Assembly (NCBI GenBank): GCA_024710825.1
Contig: JANJUA010000437.1
Coordinates: 1 to 5,847, forward strand
DNA: 5,847 nucleotides
Direction: 5' to 3'
From: Solirubrobacteraceae bacterium
GTDB taxonomy: Bacteria > Actinomycetota > Thermoleophilia > Solirubrobacterales > Solirubrobacteraceae
The notes under the pieces were generated by a model. It did no database searches, had not been told where the DNA came from, and saw only the letters and a program-made list of their open reading frames with translations. Position numbers and translations under genes: made by a program. This document shows, in pieces, positions 1 through 5,847 of this stretch; within the stretch, counting starts at the first letter, position 1, and each line of letters opens with the position of its first letter.

Positions 1-10
1 CAATCGCCAT
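1..10 (-). CDS. Start of an unidentified leftward gene (only Met-Ala-Ile visible)
   Basis: Read on the minus strand, an ATG at 10-8 is followed by GCG and ATT before the window ends, so only three residues are visible and no function can be given. The start is supported by a strong purine-rich site (GGGAGGA) seven bases upstream and by a gap of about 75 bases between it and the menE stop codon. It lies downstream of menE on the same strand, so it could be read through from menE or use its own promoter. An overlapping ATG at 18-16 in another frame lacks a properly spaced ribosome site and is less likely. Confidence 0.45.
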
Positions 11-17
11 GCCCACA

Positions 18-24
18 TCCTCCC
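18..24 (-). promoter_or_regulatory. Shine-Dalgarno site for the leftward gene at the left edge
   Basis: The minus strand reads GGGAGGA here, closely complementary to the 3' end of 16S rRNA, with seven bases between it and the ATG at 10-8. It is the strongest Shine-Dalgarno match that I see in the window, and it fixes the start of the partial gene. Confidence 0.5.
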
Positions 25-40
25 GAGCCGGCCGGACGCC

Positions 41-46
41 ACCTTA
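41..46 (-). promoter_or_regulatory. Possible -10 element for the left-edge gene (weak)
   Basis: The minus strand reads TAAGGT, which fits the actinobacterial TANNNT -10 pattern. It sits in the locally AT-richer part of the gap between menE and the next gene and would give a leader of roughly 25 bases carrying the GGGAGGA site. No convincing -35 hexamer lies 16-19 bases upstream; the nearest TTGGGC is 21 bases away. This is a suggestion only. Confidence 0.2.
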
Positions 47-85
47 CTTCTTTGACACCCTCCTAGAGCCCAAGGGGGGCCCGCG

Positions 86-1327
86 TCACAGCGCGCGGCG
101 CAGGAGCTTGCCCGAGCGGGTGCGCGGCAGCGCGTCGGCGAACGCGATCGACTTGGGCACCTTGTAGGGCGCCAGCCGCGCGGCGACCCACTCGCGCAGC
201 TCCGCCTCGCCGACGTCCCCGTCGCGCGCGACGACGGTCGCGACCACCGCCTCCCCCCACTCCGGGTCGGGGCGCCCGTGGACGGCGGCCTCCGCCACGC
301 GCGGGTGCTCGGCCAGCACCACCTCGACCTCGGTCGGCGCGACGTTCTCGCCGCCGGTGACGATCGTGTCCGCCTTGCGCCCGGTCACGTGCAGGCGGCC
401 GTGCTCGTCGAGGCGGCCGAGATCGCCGGTGCGCAGCGAGCCGCCGCCCCCCACCGTGGGGCCCTCGACGAGGATCTCGCCGTCGGGGAGCGTCCGCACC
501 CGGGTGCAGAACAGGGGCGCCCCGCCGGTGGTGACCTGCGAGCACGCCTCGGTGAGCCCGTAGGTCTCGGTCACCGGCACGTCCGCCTCGCGGGCGCGGC
601 GGGCGAGCGAGGGGGCGATCGGCGCGCCGCCGAGCAGGACGGTGCGCAGGCGGGGCGGCGCGGTCAGCCCCGCGTCGAGCAGTCGCGCGAGGGTCGTCGG
701 CACGAGCGAGACGAGCGTCGCGTCGTCCAGCGCGGCGAGGACCCGCTCGGCCTCGAAGCGCTCGTGGACGATCGCGGTGGTGGCGTAGATCGCGCTGCGC
801 ACGACGATGCTCAGGCCACCCACGTGGCTGACCGGAAGCGCGCACAGCCAGCGCTCCCGCGGATCGACGCCGAGCGCCACGCCGGAGCCCAGGGCGCTCC
901 ACAGCCAGTTGCCGAAGGTCAGCTCGACGGGCTTGGGCACGCCGGTCGAGCCGCTCGTGTGGAGGATCGCGGCGGGCGCGTCGAGGTCGTGATGCGCGGA
1001 CAGCGGCGCCGGCGCGGCGCCGTCGAGCGGCGCGTCGACCACGACGCGGCAGCCGCGGACCACGTGCGCGCGCTCCTCGGCGCCGAACCTCAGGTCGACG
1101 GGGACCGCGACGGCGCCGAGGCCCCACACCGCGTGCAGCGCGACGACGAAGTCCGTGCCCGGCGCCAGGGCCAGGCCGACGAGGTCCCCGGGGCGGGCGC
1201 CGCGGTCGCGCAGCGCGCCCGCCGCCGCGGCCGCTCGGGAGCGCAGCTCCGCGTAGGAGACGCCGTTGACCGCCTCGCGGTCGGGGCGAGTCCGCTTGGC
1301 ACGCTCCAGCCACGCCTCGACGAGCAC
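86..1327 (-). CDS. menE: o-Succinylbenzoate-CoA ligase (MenE)
   Basis: MenE is an adenylate-forming enzyme that converts o-succinylbenzoate to OSB-CoA with ATP and CoA in the cytoplasm, the step between MenC and MenB. The predicted 413-residue protein has the whole ANL-family motif set: phosphate loop TSGSTGVPK (124-132), YGLTE (256-260), TGD (300-302), [13 protein letters not shown] (316-328) and the C-terminal SGK with catalytic Lys407. The segment PVSHVGGLS (165-173) resembles the MenE version of this region. Known MenE proteins range from about 360 to 490 residues, so the length is normal. I chose the GTG at 1327 because homology begins just after it (EAWLERA), no nearer ATG exists, and a promoter is placed for transcription to start at this codon. 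The reading frame stays open far upstream, but only as antisense of menB. A generic acyl-CoA synthetase is the alternative; the men neighbours argue against it. The stop is TGA at 88-86. Confidence 0.95.
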   Translation of the reverse strand: MLVEAWLERAKRTRPDREAVNGVSYAELRSRAAAAAGALRDRGARPGDLVGLALAPGTDFVVALHAVWGLGAVAVPVDLRFGAEERAHVVRGCRVVVDAPLDGAAPAPLSAHHDLDAPAAILHTSGSTGVPKPVELTFGNWLWSALGSGVALGVDPRERWLCALPVSHVGGLSIVVRSAIYATTAIVHERFEAERVLAALDDATLVSLVPTTLARLLDAGLTAPPRLRTVLLGGAPIAPSLARRAREADVPVTETYGLTEACSQVTTGGAPLFCTRVRTLPDGEILVEGPTVGGGGSLRTGDLGRLDEHGRLHVTGRKADTIVTGGENVAPTEVEVVLAEHPRVAEAAVHGRPDPEWGEAVVATVVARDGDVGEAELREWVAARLAPYKVPKSIAFADALPRTRSGKLLRRAL

Positions 1328-1344
1328 GGGATCGACAGTAGCCT
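1317..1344 (+). promoter_or_regulatory. Predicted leaderless promoter of menBAC
   Basis: The plus strand has TCGACG (1317-1322), a 16-base spacer and TAGCCT (1339-1344), which fits the TANNNT -10 pattern. The menB ATG starts seven bases after the -10 element, so a transcript starting at the usual distance would begin at or near the ATG. No ribosome-binding site lies upstream of menB, as expected for a leaderless mRNA. The -35 element lies inside menE codons 2-4 and matches the TTGACA consensus at only four of six positions. The first two -10 bases (TA) are shared with the opposing menE promoter. Confidence 0.5.
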
Positions 1345-1362
1345 GCGCCCCATGGACGTCAA
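1335..1362 (-). promoter_or_regulatory. Predicted leaderless promoter of menE
   Basis: The minus strand reads TTGACG (1362-1357, five of six bases of the -35 consensus), a 16-base spacer and TACTGT (1340-1335) as the -10 element. Seven bases later comes the GTG start of menE at 1327, so the predicted first transcribed base is at or next to the start codon. There is no clear Shine-Dalgarno sequence before that GTG. The -35 element lies inside menB codons 2-4. It looks stronger than the opposing menB promoter at the -35 position. Confidence 0.55.
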
Positions 1363-2185
1363 CTGGACCTCGGCCGGCGAGTACGCCGACATCCGCTACG
1401 AGCTCAGCGGCGACGGCATCGCAAAGCTCACGATCGATCGCCCGGAGGTCCGCAACGCCTTCCGGCCGCAGACGCTCGTGGAGCTCGCCGACGCGTTCGA
1501 GCGCGCGCGCGAGGACCCCTCGGTCGGCGTGATCGTCCTGACCGGCGAGGGCCCGCTGGCGTTCTGCTCCGGCGGCGACCAGCGCGTCCGCGGCGACACC
1601 GGCTACCTGACGGAGCCCGGCGAGCCCGAGGCGGTCGGCCGCTTCCACGTCACCGACCTCCAGGTGCAGATGCGCCGGCTCCCGAAGCCGGTCGTCGCCA
1701 TGGTCGCGGGCTACGCGGTCGGCGGCGGCCACGTCCTGCACCTCGTCTGCGACCTGACGATCGCCGCCGACAACGCGATCTTCGGACAGACCGGTCCGCG
1801 GGTCGGCTCCTGGGACGGCGGCTTCGGCGCGAGCGTCCTGCGCGACCTGGTCGGCCCCAAGAAGGCCAAGGAGATCTGGCTGCTGTGCCGGCAGTACGAC
1901 GCGCGCCAGGCGCTCGAGATGGGGCTGGTCAACACCGTCGTCCCGCTCGAGCGGCTCGAGGAGGAGACGGTCGCCTGGTGCCGGGAGATGCTGGCGCTGT
2001 CGCCGTTCGCCCTGCGCCTGGTGAAGTCGAGCTTCAACGCCCACGAGGACGGCTACGCCGGGCTGCAGCAGCTCGCGCACGACACCAACCTCCTGTTCTA
2101 CGCCTCCGAGGAGGCGCAGGAGGGCCGCGAGGCGTACAAGGCGAAGCGCAAGCCCGACTTCTCGCGGTTCCCGCGGCGGGCCTGA
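1352..2185 (+). CDS. menB: 1,4-Dihydroxy-2-naphthoyl-CoA synthase (MenB)
   Basis: MenB is a crotonase-fold enzyme that cyclises o-succinylbenzoyl-CoA by an intramolecular Claisen condensation to DHNA-CoA in the cytoplasm. The 277-residue product has the length of known MenB proteins (about 270-285). Visible signatures are CSGGDQ (72-77) and [11 protein letters not shown] (120-130), which form the CoA pocket and oxyanion hole, and [14 protein letters not shown] (146-159), which carries Ser153 and the conserved acidic Asp155. The C-terminal segment [20 protein letters not shown] followed by DFSRFPR is typical of MenB and not of general enoyl-CoA hydratases. The Gly in QTG (148) suggests the bicarbonate-dependent type I class. 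The ATG at 1352 is chosen because homology starts right after it and the upstream frame is only antisense of menE. It is the first gene of the rightward operon; its TGA overlaps the menA ATG by one base. Confidence 0.97.
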   Translation: MDVNWTSAGEYADIRYELSGDGIAKLTIDRPEVRNAFRPQTLVELADAFERAREDPSVGVIVLTGEGPLAFCSGGDQRVRGDTGYLTEPGEPEAVGRFHVTDLQVQMRRLPKPVVAMVAGYAVGGGHVLHLVCDLTIAADNAIFGQTGPRVGSWDGGFGASVLRDLVGPKKAKEIWLLCRQYDARQALEMGLVNTVVPLERLEEETVAWCREMLALSPFALRLVKSSFNAHEDGYAGLQQLAHDTNLLFYASEEAQEGREAYKAKRKPDFSRFPRRA

Positions 2186-3051
2186 TGCGGATCTGGCTCA
2201 TGGCGGCGCGGCTGCGGACGCTGCCCGCCGCGATCGCGCCGGTCTTCGTCGGCACCGCGCTGGCCGGCCACGAGGGCGAGTTCGACCCGCTCGCGTTCCT
2301 GGCCGCGCTGCTCGCCGCGCTGTTCATCCAGGTCGGCACGAACCTCTCCAACGACTACTCCGACGCGCGCCGCGGAGCCGACACCGAGGACCGCCTCGGC
2401 CCGGTGCGCGTGACCGCGGGCGGGCTCGTGCCGCCGCGGCAGGTGCTCATCGCGACGTACGTGACCTTCGGGCTGGCGGTCCTGTGCGGGATCTACCTCA
2501 TCGTCAAGGCGGGGCCGGTGCTGCTGCTGATCGGCGCCGCGTCGATCCTCGCGGGCGTCCTCTACACGGGCGGGCCGCGGCCGTACGGCTACGAGGGGCT
2601 CGGCGAGGTCTTCGTCTTCCTGTTCTTCGGCGTGGTCGCCGTGTCGGGCTCCTACTTCGTGCAGGTCGAGTCGCTGGAGTGGGAGGCGTTCGCCGCGGCG
2701 GTCCCGGTGGGGCTGCTGGCGTCGGCGATCCTCGTGGTCAACAACGTCCGCGACCTCGAGACCGATCGGCGGGCGGGCAAGCGGACGCTCGCGGTGCGGC
2801 TGGGGCGCGCGCGGACGCGGGTGCTGTACTCGGCGATGCTCGCGCTCGCCTACGTCGCGTTGATCCCGCTCGTGGTGGGTCTCTCGTGGTGGGTGCTGTT
2901 GCCGCTGCTGACGATCCCGGTGGCGCTGCGGCTGTCGACGATCGTGCGCCGGCGCACCGACGGTCCATCGCTCAACGGCGCGCTGGCGGGGACGGGCGCG
3001 CTCCAGCTGGCCTTCTGCGTGCTGCTGTCGGCGGGGATGCTGCTGACGTGA
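2185..3051 (+). CDS. menA: 1,4-Dihydroxy-2-naphthoate polyprenyltransferase (MenA)
   Basis: MenA is an integral membrane UbiA-family enzyme that attaches the polyprenyl tail to 1,4-dihydroxy-2-naphthoate, giving demethylmenaquinone. The 288-residue protein is of normal length and mostly hydrophobic, with several membrane helices. The two Asp-rich Mg-diphosphate motifs are present: NLSNDYSD (53-60, followed by GAD 64-66) and NNVRDLETD (186-194). [15 protein letters not shown] (127-141) followed by a Phe-rich stretch is a MenA hallmark that separates it from UbiA and heme O synthases. The N-terminal [10 protein letters not shown] (7-16) matches the usual MenA opening, which favours the ATG at 2185 over Met6. 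The start overlaps the menB stop as TGATG, with only a weak GC-rich purine stretch upstream, so translation is probably coupled to menB. menC follows seven bases after the stop. Confidence 0.96.
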   Translation: MRIWLMAARLRTLPAAIAPVFVGTALAGHEGEFDPLAFLAALLAALFIQVGTNLSNDYSDARRGADTEDRLGPVRVTAGGLVPPRQVLIATYVTFGLAVLCGIYLIVKAGPVLLLIGAASILAGVLYTGGPRPYGYEGLGEVFVFLFFGVVAVSGSYFVQVESLEWEAFAAAVPVGLLASAILVVNNVRDLETDRRAGKRTLAVRLGRARTRVLYSAMLALAYVALIPLVVGLSWWVLLPLLTIPVALRLSTIVRRRTDGPSLNGALAGTGALQLAFCVLLSAGMLLT

Positions 3052-3058
3052 CGGCGTG

Positions 3059-4081
3059 ATGCTCGTCTCGGTCCGTCGGCGGGAGCTGGTCCTGGACGCG
3101 CCGCTGCGGACGGCGTGGGGCGAGCTGCGCTCGCGGACGCTCGTGGAGGTCGAGATCGAGGGCGCCGACGGCGCGATCGGCCGCGGGGAGGCGGCGCCGC
3201 TGCCGCCCTACGACGGCGTTTCCGTCGAGGAGTGCGTGGAGGGCGTCGAGGCGATCGCCGCGATCCTGCGCCGCGACGGCGACCGCGTGGCGGGCAGCGA
3301 GCTGCTGGAGGCGTGCCGGAGCGCATGCGACCTCCCCCAGGCGCTGGCCGCGTTCGACCTGGCGCTGTGGGACCGGGCGGGGCGGCGCGCGGGCCAGCCC
3401 GTCGCCACGCTGCTCGCCGACGACGTGCTCGGCCGCGTGGCCGTCAACGCGACGATCGGCGCGCTGGACCGGGCGGGTGCGGCGTCCGCCGCCGCGCGCG
3501 CGGCGCAGGCGGGCTTCGACTGCGTCAAGCTGAAGGTCGGAACCGGCGACGACGCGGGCCGCGTGGCGGCCGTGCGGGCGGCCGCGGGGCCGGCGATGGC
3601 GCTGCGGCTGGACGCCAACGGGGCGTGGACGGTCGAGCAGGCGGTGCGGACGATCGAGGTGCTGGCGCCGGCGGGGCTCGAGCTGGTCGAGGAGCCGGTG
3701 CACGGCGTCGCGGAGATGCGGGAGGTGCGCGAGCGGGTCCCGGTTCGCGTCGCGCTGGACGAGACCGCGGCCGAGCCGGGCGCGCTGACGGCGAGCGTGG
3801 CCGACGCGGTGTGCCTGAAGATCTCGCGCTCGGGCGGCATCGCGGCGCTGCTGGCGCAGGCGTCGCTGGTGCGGGCGACCGGGGCCGACGTCTACCTCGC
3901 CTCGACCTACGACGGCCCCCTGGGCATCGCCGCCGCGGTGCACGCGGCCGCGGCGCTGCGCGTCGACCTGCCGTGTGGCCTGGCGACGCTCGACGCGTTC
4001 GCCGACGAGCCGGTGCCGGCGGCGCTCGCGGTCCGCGACGGCGCGATCGCCCTCCCCGGCGGGCCCGGCCTGGGCCTCTGA
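3059..4081 (+). CDS. menC: o-Succinylbenzoate synthase (MenC), enolase superfamily
   Basis: MenC dehydrates SHCHC to o-succinylbenzoate using a divalent metal. The 340-residue protein shows the complete active site of the muconate-lactonising subgroup of the enolase superfamily: the KLK motif (Lys157, Lys159), metal ligands Asp185 (LDANGAW), Glu211 (VEEP) and Asp234 (ALDET), and the opposite-face base Lys254 (CLKISRSGG). The N-terminal capping domain spans roughly residues 1-120. By sequence alone it could be a dipeptide epimerase or N-succinylamino acid racemase, which share these residues. Its position third in a menBAC operon makes MenC by far the best call, though extra racemase activity is possible. 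A GTG at 3056 directly before the ATG at 3059 is an equally possible start, adding one residue. No clear Shine-Dalgarno sequence is seen, so coupling to menA is likely. Confidence 0.92.
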   Translation: MLVSVRRRELVLDAPLRTAWGELRSRTLVEVEIEGADGAIGRGEAAPLPPYDGVSVEECVEGVEAIAAILRRDGDRVAGSELLEACRSACDLPQALAAFDLALWDRAGRRAGQPVATLLADDVLGRVAVNATIGALDRAGAASAAARAAQAGFDCVKLKVGTGDDAGRVAAVRAAAGPAMALRLDANGAWTVEQAVRTIEVLAPAGLELVEEPVHGVAEMREVRERVPVRVALDETAAEPGALTASVADAVCLKISRSGGIAALLAQASLVRATGADVYLASTYDGPLGIAAAVHAAAALRVDLPCGLATLDAFADEPVPAALAVRDGAIALPGGPGLGL

Positions 4082-4109
4082 GCCCTCACGCGCCGGCGCG
4101 CGTCAGGGC
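4082..4109. terminator. Hairpin between convergent menC and the GH3 gene, probable bidirectional terminator
   Basis: Bases 4082-4093 and 4098-4109 are inverted repeats that form 11 base pairs with one C-C mismatch (4087/4104) around a CGGC loop. The hairpin begins right after the menC TGA and includes the TGA of the leftward glycosidase gene at 4105-4103. Being nearly symmetric, it would form in RNA from either strand. No T-run follows on either side, so it is not a classical intrinsic terminator; U-poor hairpins are thought to serve this role in many high-GC actinobacteria. Confidence 0.6.
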
Positions 4110-5215
4110 AGCGAGGCGCGCAGCGCCAGCACGCGGCGAGCGCTCTCCTGGAGCTCCGCGGCGTCGAGGCGGCCGCGGCGCGCGGCGCGCAGCAGGCCGC
4201 GGTACGCGCGGGCTCCCGTCGCGAAGTCCCCGGCGAACAGCGGCAGGTCCACCCCCGCGCTGGCGGCGAAGTACGCGAGCTGCCCCGGGCTGCCGAAGCG
4301 CTCGACCGCCGGGGTCATCAGGTCGTCGGTGATCGTCACGCCGTCGAAGCCCAGACGGCCGCGCAGCTCGTCCATCGCCCAGCGGCGGCTGAACGCGGCC
4401 GGCCGAGGGTCCCGGGCCGGGTAGACCGCCGTCGAGAGCATGACGAGCCCCACCGCGTCGGGCGCCTCGGCGTACGGAGCGAGGTCGACGCCGCGCAGCT
4501 CGTCGAGCGGTGTCGCGATCCGCGCGGGAGCGTCGTCGGTGTTGACGCTCGCCGCGCCGAAGCCCGGGAAGTGCTTGTACGTCGCGGCGACGCCCTCCTC
4601 TCCGAGGCCCTCCGCGAACGCGCCCGCGAGGGCGGACACGCGCGTCGCTGAGCGCCCGTAGGTGCGGCCCTCGCGCGCGAGCGCCGCGCCCGGCCGGGCG
4701 ACGTCGACCACCGGGGCGAGGTCGACGTTGACGCCGGCGCCGCGCAGCAGCCGTCCGGCGGCCCGTCCGTTGGCCCGCGCGGCCGCCTCCCCGGGAGTGC
4801 GCGCCGCGCTCTGCTCGGGGGCGCCCGCGAGGCGCCGCACCGGACCGCCCTCCTGGTCGACCATGACGAGCAGCGGCGCGTCGAGCGCCGCCGGCCGCGG
4901 GATCCGCTGCAGCGAGGAGACCGTCGCCCGGACCTGGGCGGCGCTGCGCACGTTGCGGGCGAAGAGGATCACCCCGGCCGCCTCGCCGCGCCGGATCGCG
5001 CGCCGCAGCGCGGCGGGCGGCCGCAGCCCGTCGTAGGCGTAGACCATGCGCTGCCCCACCGCCTGGCGCAGCGGCAGCGGCTCGGAAGCCGGCGCGCCGC
5101 CGAGGGGCAGCAGCGCGGCGAGGGTGGCGAGCAGTGCGGTGGCGGTCACGGCGCCGACCACCGTAGCCGTCCGGCGCGGCGGCCTGAGCGCCCGGCGGAC
5201 GATCGTCGGCGCCAC
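4103..5215 (-). CDS. Exported family 3 glycoside hydrolase, NagZ-related with altered catalytic dyad
   Basis: The 370-residue protein has a single GH3 TIM-barrel domain like the beta-N-acetylhexosaminidase NagZ. Visible motifs are GVILFARN (81-88), DQEGGPVRR (120-128), NVDLAPVVDV (163-172), KHFPGFG (214-220) and GVTITDDLM (292-300), where Asp297 is the expected nucleophile. The N-terminus has several Arg residues, then a hydrophobic stretch (about 19-38) and APAS, which suggests a signal peptide or membrane anchor; there is no lipobox Cys. NagZ proteins normally have PGHG followed by an Asp-Ser-His acid/base dyad. Here the aligned residues are PGFG and Asn-Thr-Asp (225-227), and the downstream His of the usual AHV segment is Thr262. 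Substrate and even activity are therefore uncertain. The GTG at 5215 lies four bases after the menH stop with no usable ribosome site, so expression is probably coupled to menH. A role in the pathway is not evident; cell-wall amino-sugar turnover is the family guess. Confidence 0.88.
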   Translation of the reverse strand: MAPTIVRRALRPPRRTATVVGAVTATALLATLAALLPLGGAPASEPLPLRQAVGQRMVYAYDGLRPPAALRRAIRRGEAAGVILFARNVRSAAQVRATVSSLQRIPRPAALDAPLLVMVDQEGGPVRRLAGAPEQSAARTPGEAAARANGRAAGRLLRGAGVNVDLAPVVDVARPGAALAREGRTYGRSATRVSALAGAFAEGLGEEGVAATYKHFPGFGAASVNTDDAPARIATPLDELRGVDLAPYAEAPDAVGLVMLSTAVYPARDPRPAAFSRRWAMDELRGRLGFDGVTITDDLMTPAVERFGSPGQLAYFAASAGVDLPLFAGDFATGARAYRGLLRAARRGRLDAAELQESARRVLALRASLP

Positions 5216-5219
5216 CCGC

Positions 5220-5847
5220 CTACAGCGCCGCCGCGACCGCGCGCGGCGCCTCGAGCGGGAGCGCGTGGCCCGCGGCGGGGACGATCGTGAGCGTGGACCG
5301 CGCCAACCCGCCCGCCAGCCGCTGCCCCAGCGCGACGAACTTCCGGTCGAGCGCTCCCGCCAGGACCGAGGTGGGCACGGCGATCTCCGTCAGCCGGTCC
5401 CAGACCGGCGGCATCGCGCCGGTGCCGAACCCGCGCAGCGACGCGGCGAGCCCGGCGGGGTCCTGGCGGAGGCGCTCGGCCTGAGCGCGCGCCCGGACCT
5501 CGGGCGGCTGGGAGGCGAACAGCGCCAGCGCCGCCCAGCGCTGCGCGAACGCCTCGATGCCGTCGCGCTCCAGGTCGTCGGCAAGCTCGCGGTCGGCCCG
5601 GCGGCGGGCCGACGCCTCCCGCGGATCCGCGATCCCCGCGGTCGCGGAGACGAGCGTGAGACGCTCCAGCCGCTCCGGCGCCGCGAGCGCCACGTGGAGC
5701 GCCAGGCGCCCGCCCATCGAGTAGCCGGCGAGCGCGAAGCGCGGCGGCGCGAGGTCGAGCACGTCGGCGACGAGCGCGGCCGTGTCGATCGGGCGCCGCG
5801 CGTGCTCGCGGCCGTGGCCGCGCAGGTCGGGCGCGAGAACCGGGCGG
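5220..5847 (-). CDS. menH: SHCHC synthase (MenH), alpha/beta hydrolase, 5' end outside window
   Basis: MenH eliminates pyruvate from the MenD product SEPHCHC to give SHCHC, the substrate of MenC. The last 208 residues are visible, entering from the right edge in an open frame (first full codon at 5846). DLRGHGRE near the visible start matches the DxxGHG segment of MenH. The nucleophile elbow GYSMGGRLAL holds the Ser at visible residue 43. GALDRKF holds the acid Asp at 167; the GxxDxKF pattern is characteristic of MenH. AAGHALPLEAP holds the catalytic His at 194. The triad is thus complete. An internal GTG at 5762 is not the start, since homology continues upstream of it. The protein ends only about 16 residues after the His, a little earlier than usual. 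A generic alpha/beta hydrolase is the alternative, but the KF motif and the men neighbours favour MenH. Stop is TAG at 5222-5220. Confidence 0.88.
   Translation of the reverse strand, partial: RPVLAPDLRGHGREHARRPIDTAALVADVLDLAPPRFALAGYSMGGRLALHVALAAPERLERLTLVSATAGIADPREASARRRADRELADDLERDGIEAFAQRWAALALFASQPPEVRARAQAERLRQDPAGLAASLRGFGTGAMPPVWDRLTEIAVPTSVLAGALDRKFVALGQRLAGGLARSTLTIVPAAGHALPLEAPRAVAAAL

Noticed and set aside
52..57. Perfect TTGACA on the plus strand as a -35 element
   Set aside because: No TANNNT-like -10 lies 16-19 bases downstream (the region is a G-run) and no rightward gene follows.
66..83. Possible hairpin GAGCCC/GGGCCC as a menE terminator
   Set aside because: Only six positions with an internal A-C mismatch, a short loop and no T-run; not distinguishable from background in such GC-rich DNA.
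278..1351. The menB frame is open far upstream, antisense to menE, suggesting a 635-residue fusion
   Set aside because: The upstream part is Arg/Ala/Gly-rich shadow sequence over the well-supported menE gene; MenB homology begins at the ATG at 1352.
1328..2080. The menE reading frame stays open for about 250 further codons upstream, antisense to menB, suggesting a 664-residue protein
   Set aside because: The extra part is low-complexity, resembles no family, and mirrors the codon pattern of menB, whose homology is unmistakable. It is a GC-bias shadow.
2972..3943. Long minus-strand open frame (323 codons) opposite menC
   Set aside because: Composition is Arg/His/Gln-rich with no recognisable motif, and menC on the plus strand has a full catalytic residue set.
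3115..4332. Plus-strand open frame of 405 codons over menC and into the GH3 gene
   Set aside because: Extremely Arg/Gly/Ala-rich out-of-frame translation of menC; crosses the convergent junction and shows no domain.
5225..5249. GC-rich inverted repeat near the 3' end of menH (GCGCCGC/GCGGCGC)
   Set aside because: Seven base pairs of pure G/C within coding sequence of this composition are expected by chance.
5220..5762. menH starting at the GTG at 5762
   Set aside because: The frame continues upstream with MenH-like sequence (DLRGHG segment) to the window edge, so this GTG is internal.

Overview
This is a very GC-rich window with tightly packed genes, translational coupling, GTG starts and what look like leaderless promoters. 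Those traits suggest an actinomycete, and protein features such as the MenA and MenC motifs would fit a Thermoleophilia/Solirubrobacterales-type genome. The taxon is an inference from composition and gene style only. Almost everything here is a menaquinone (vitamin K2) biosynthesis cluster with the genes split over both strands. I found no CRISPR array, insertion sequence, tRNA or rRNA, and no evidence of an undescribed multi-gene system.

Layout from left to right. Bases 1-10 look like the first codons of a leftward gene with a good Shine-Dalgarno site, in a 75-base, relatively AT-richer gap. menE (o-succinylbenzoate-CoA ligase) runs leftward from 1327 to 86. It is divergent from menB, menA and menC, which run rightward from 1352 to 4081 as an operon with a 1-base menB/menA overlap and a 7-base menA-menC gap. 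The 24-base gap between menE and menB holds two overlapping -10 elements that share one TA step. The -10 elements, -35 elements and start codons are all placed symmetrically about the same point, and both mRNAs are predicted to be leaderless. menC converges on a leftward pair across a near-perfect 11-bp hairpin that probably terminates both transcripts. The leftward pair is menH (5' end outside the window) followed 4 bases later by a secreted or membrane-anchored family 3 glycoside hydrolase related to NagZ. Its usual catalytic Asp/His dyad is replaced by other residues.

Pathway logic: MenH makes 2-succinyl-6-hydroxy-2,4-cyclohexadiene-1-carboxylate (SHCHC). MenC dehydrates it to o-succinylbenzoate, MenE activates that to the CoA thioester, MenB closes the naphthoate ring, and MenA prenylates the product in the membrane. 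MenF, MenD, the DHNA-CoA thioesterase and the final methyltransferase (MenG/UbiE) are not in the window. MenD and MenF may lie beyond the right edge, upstream of menH.
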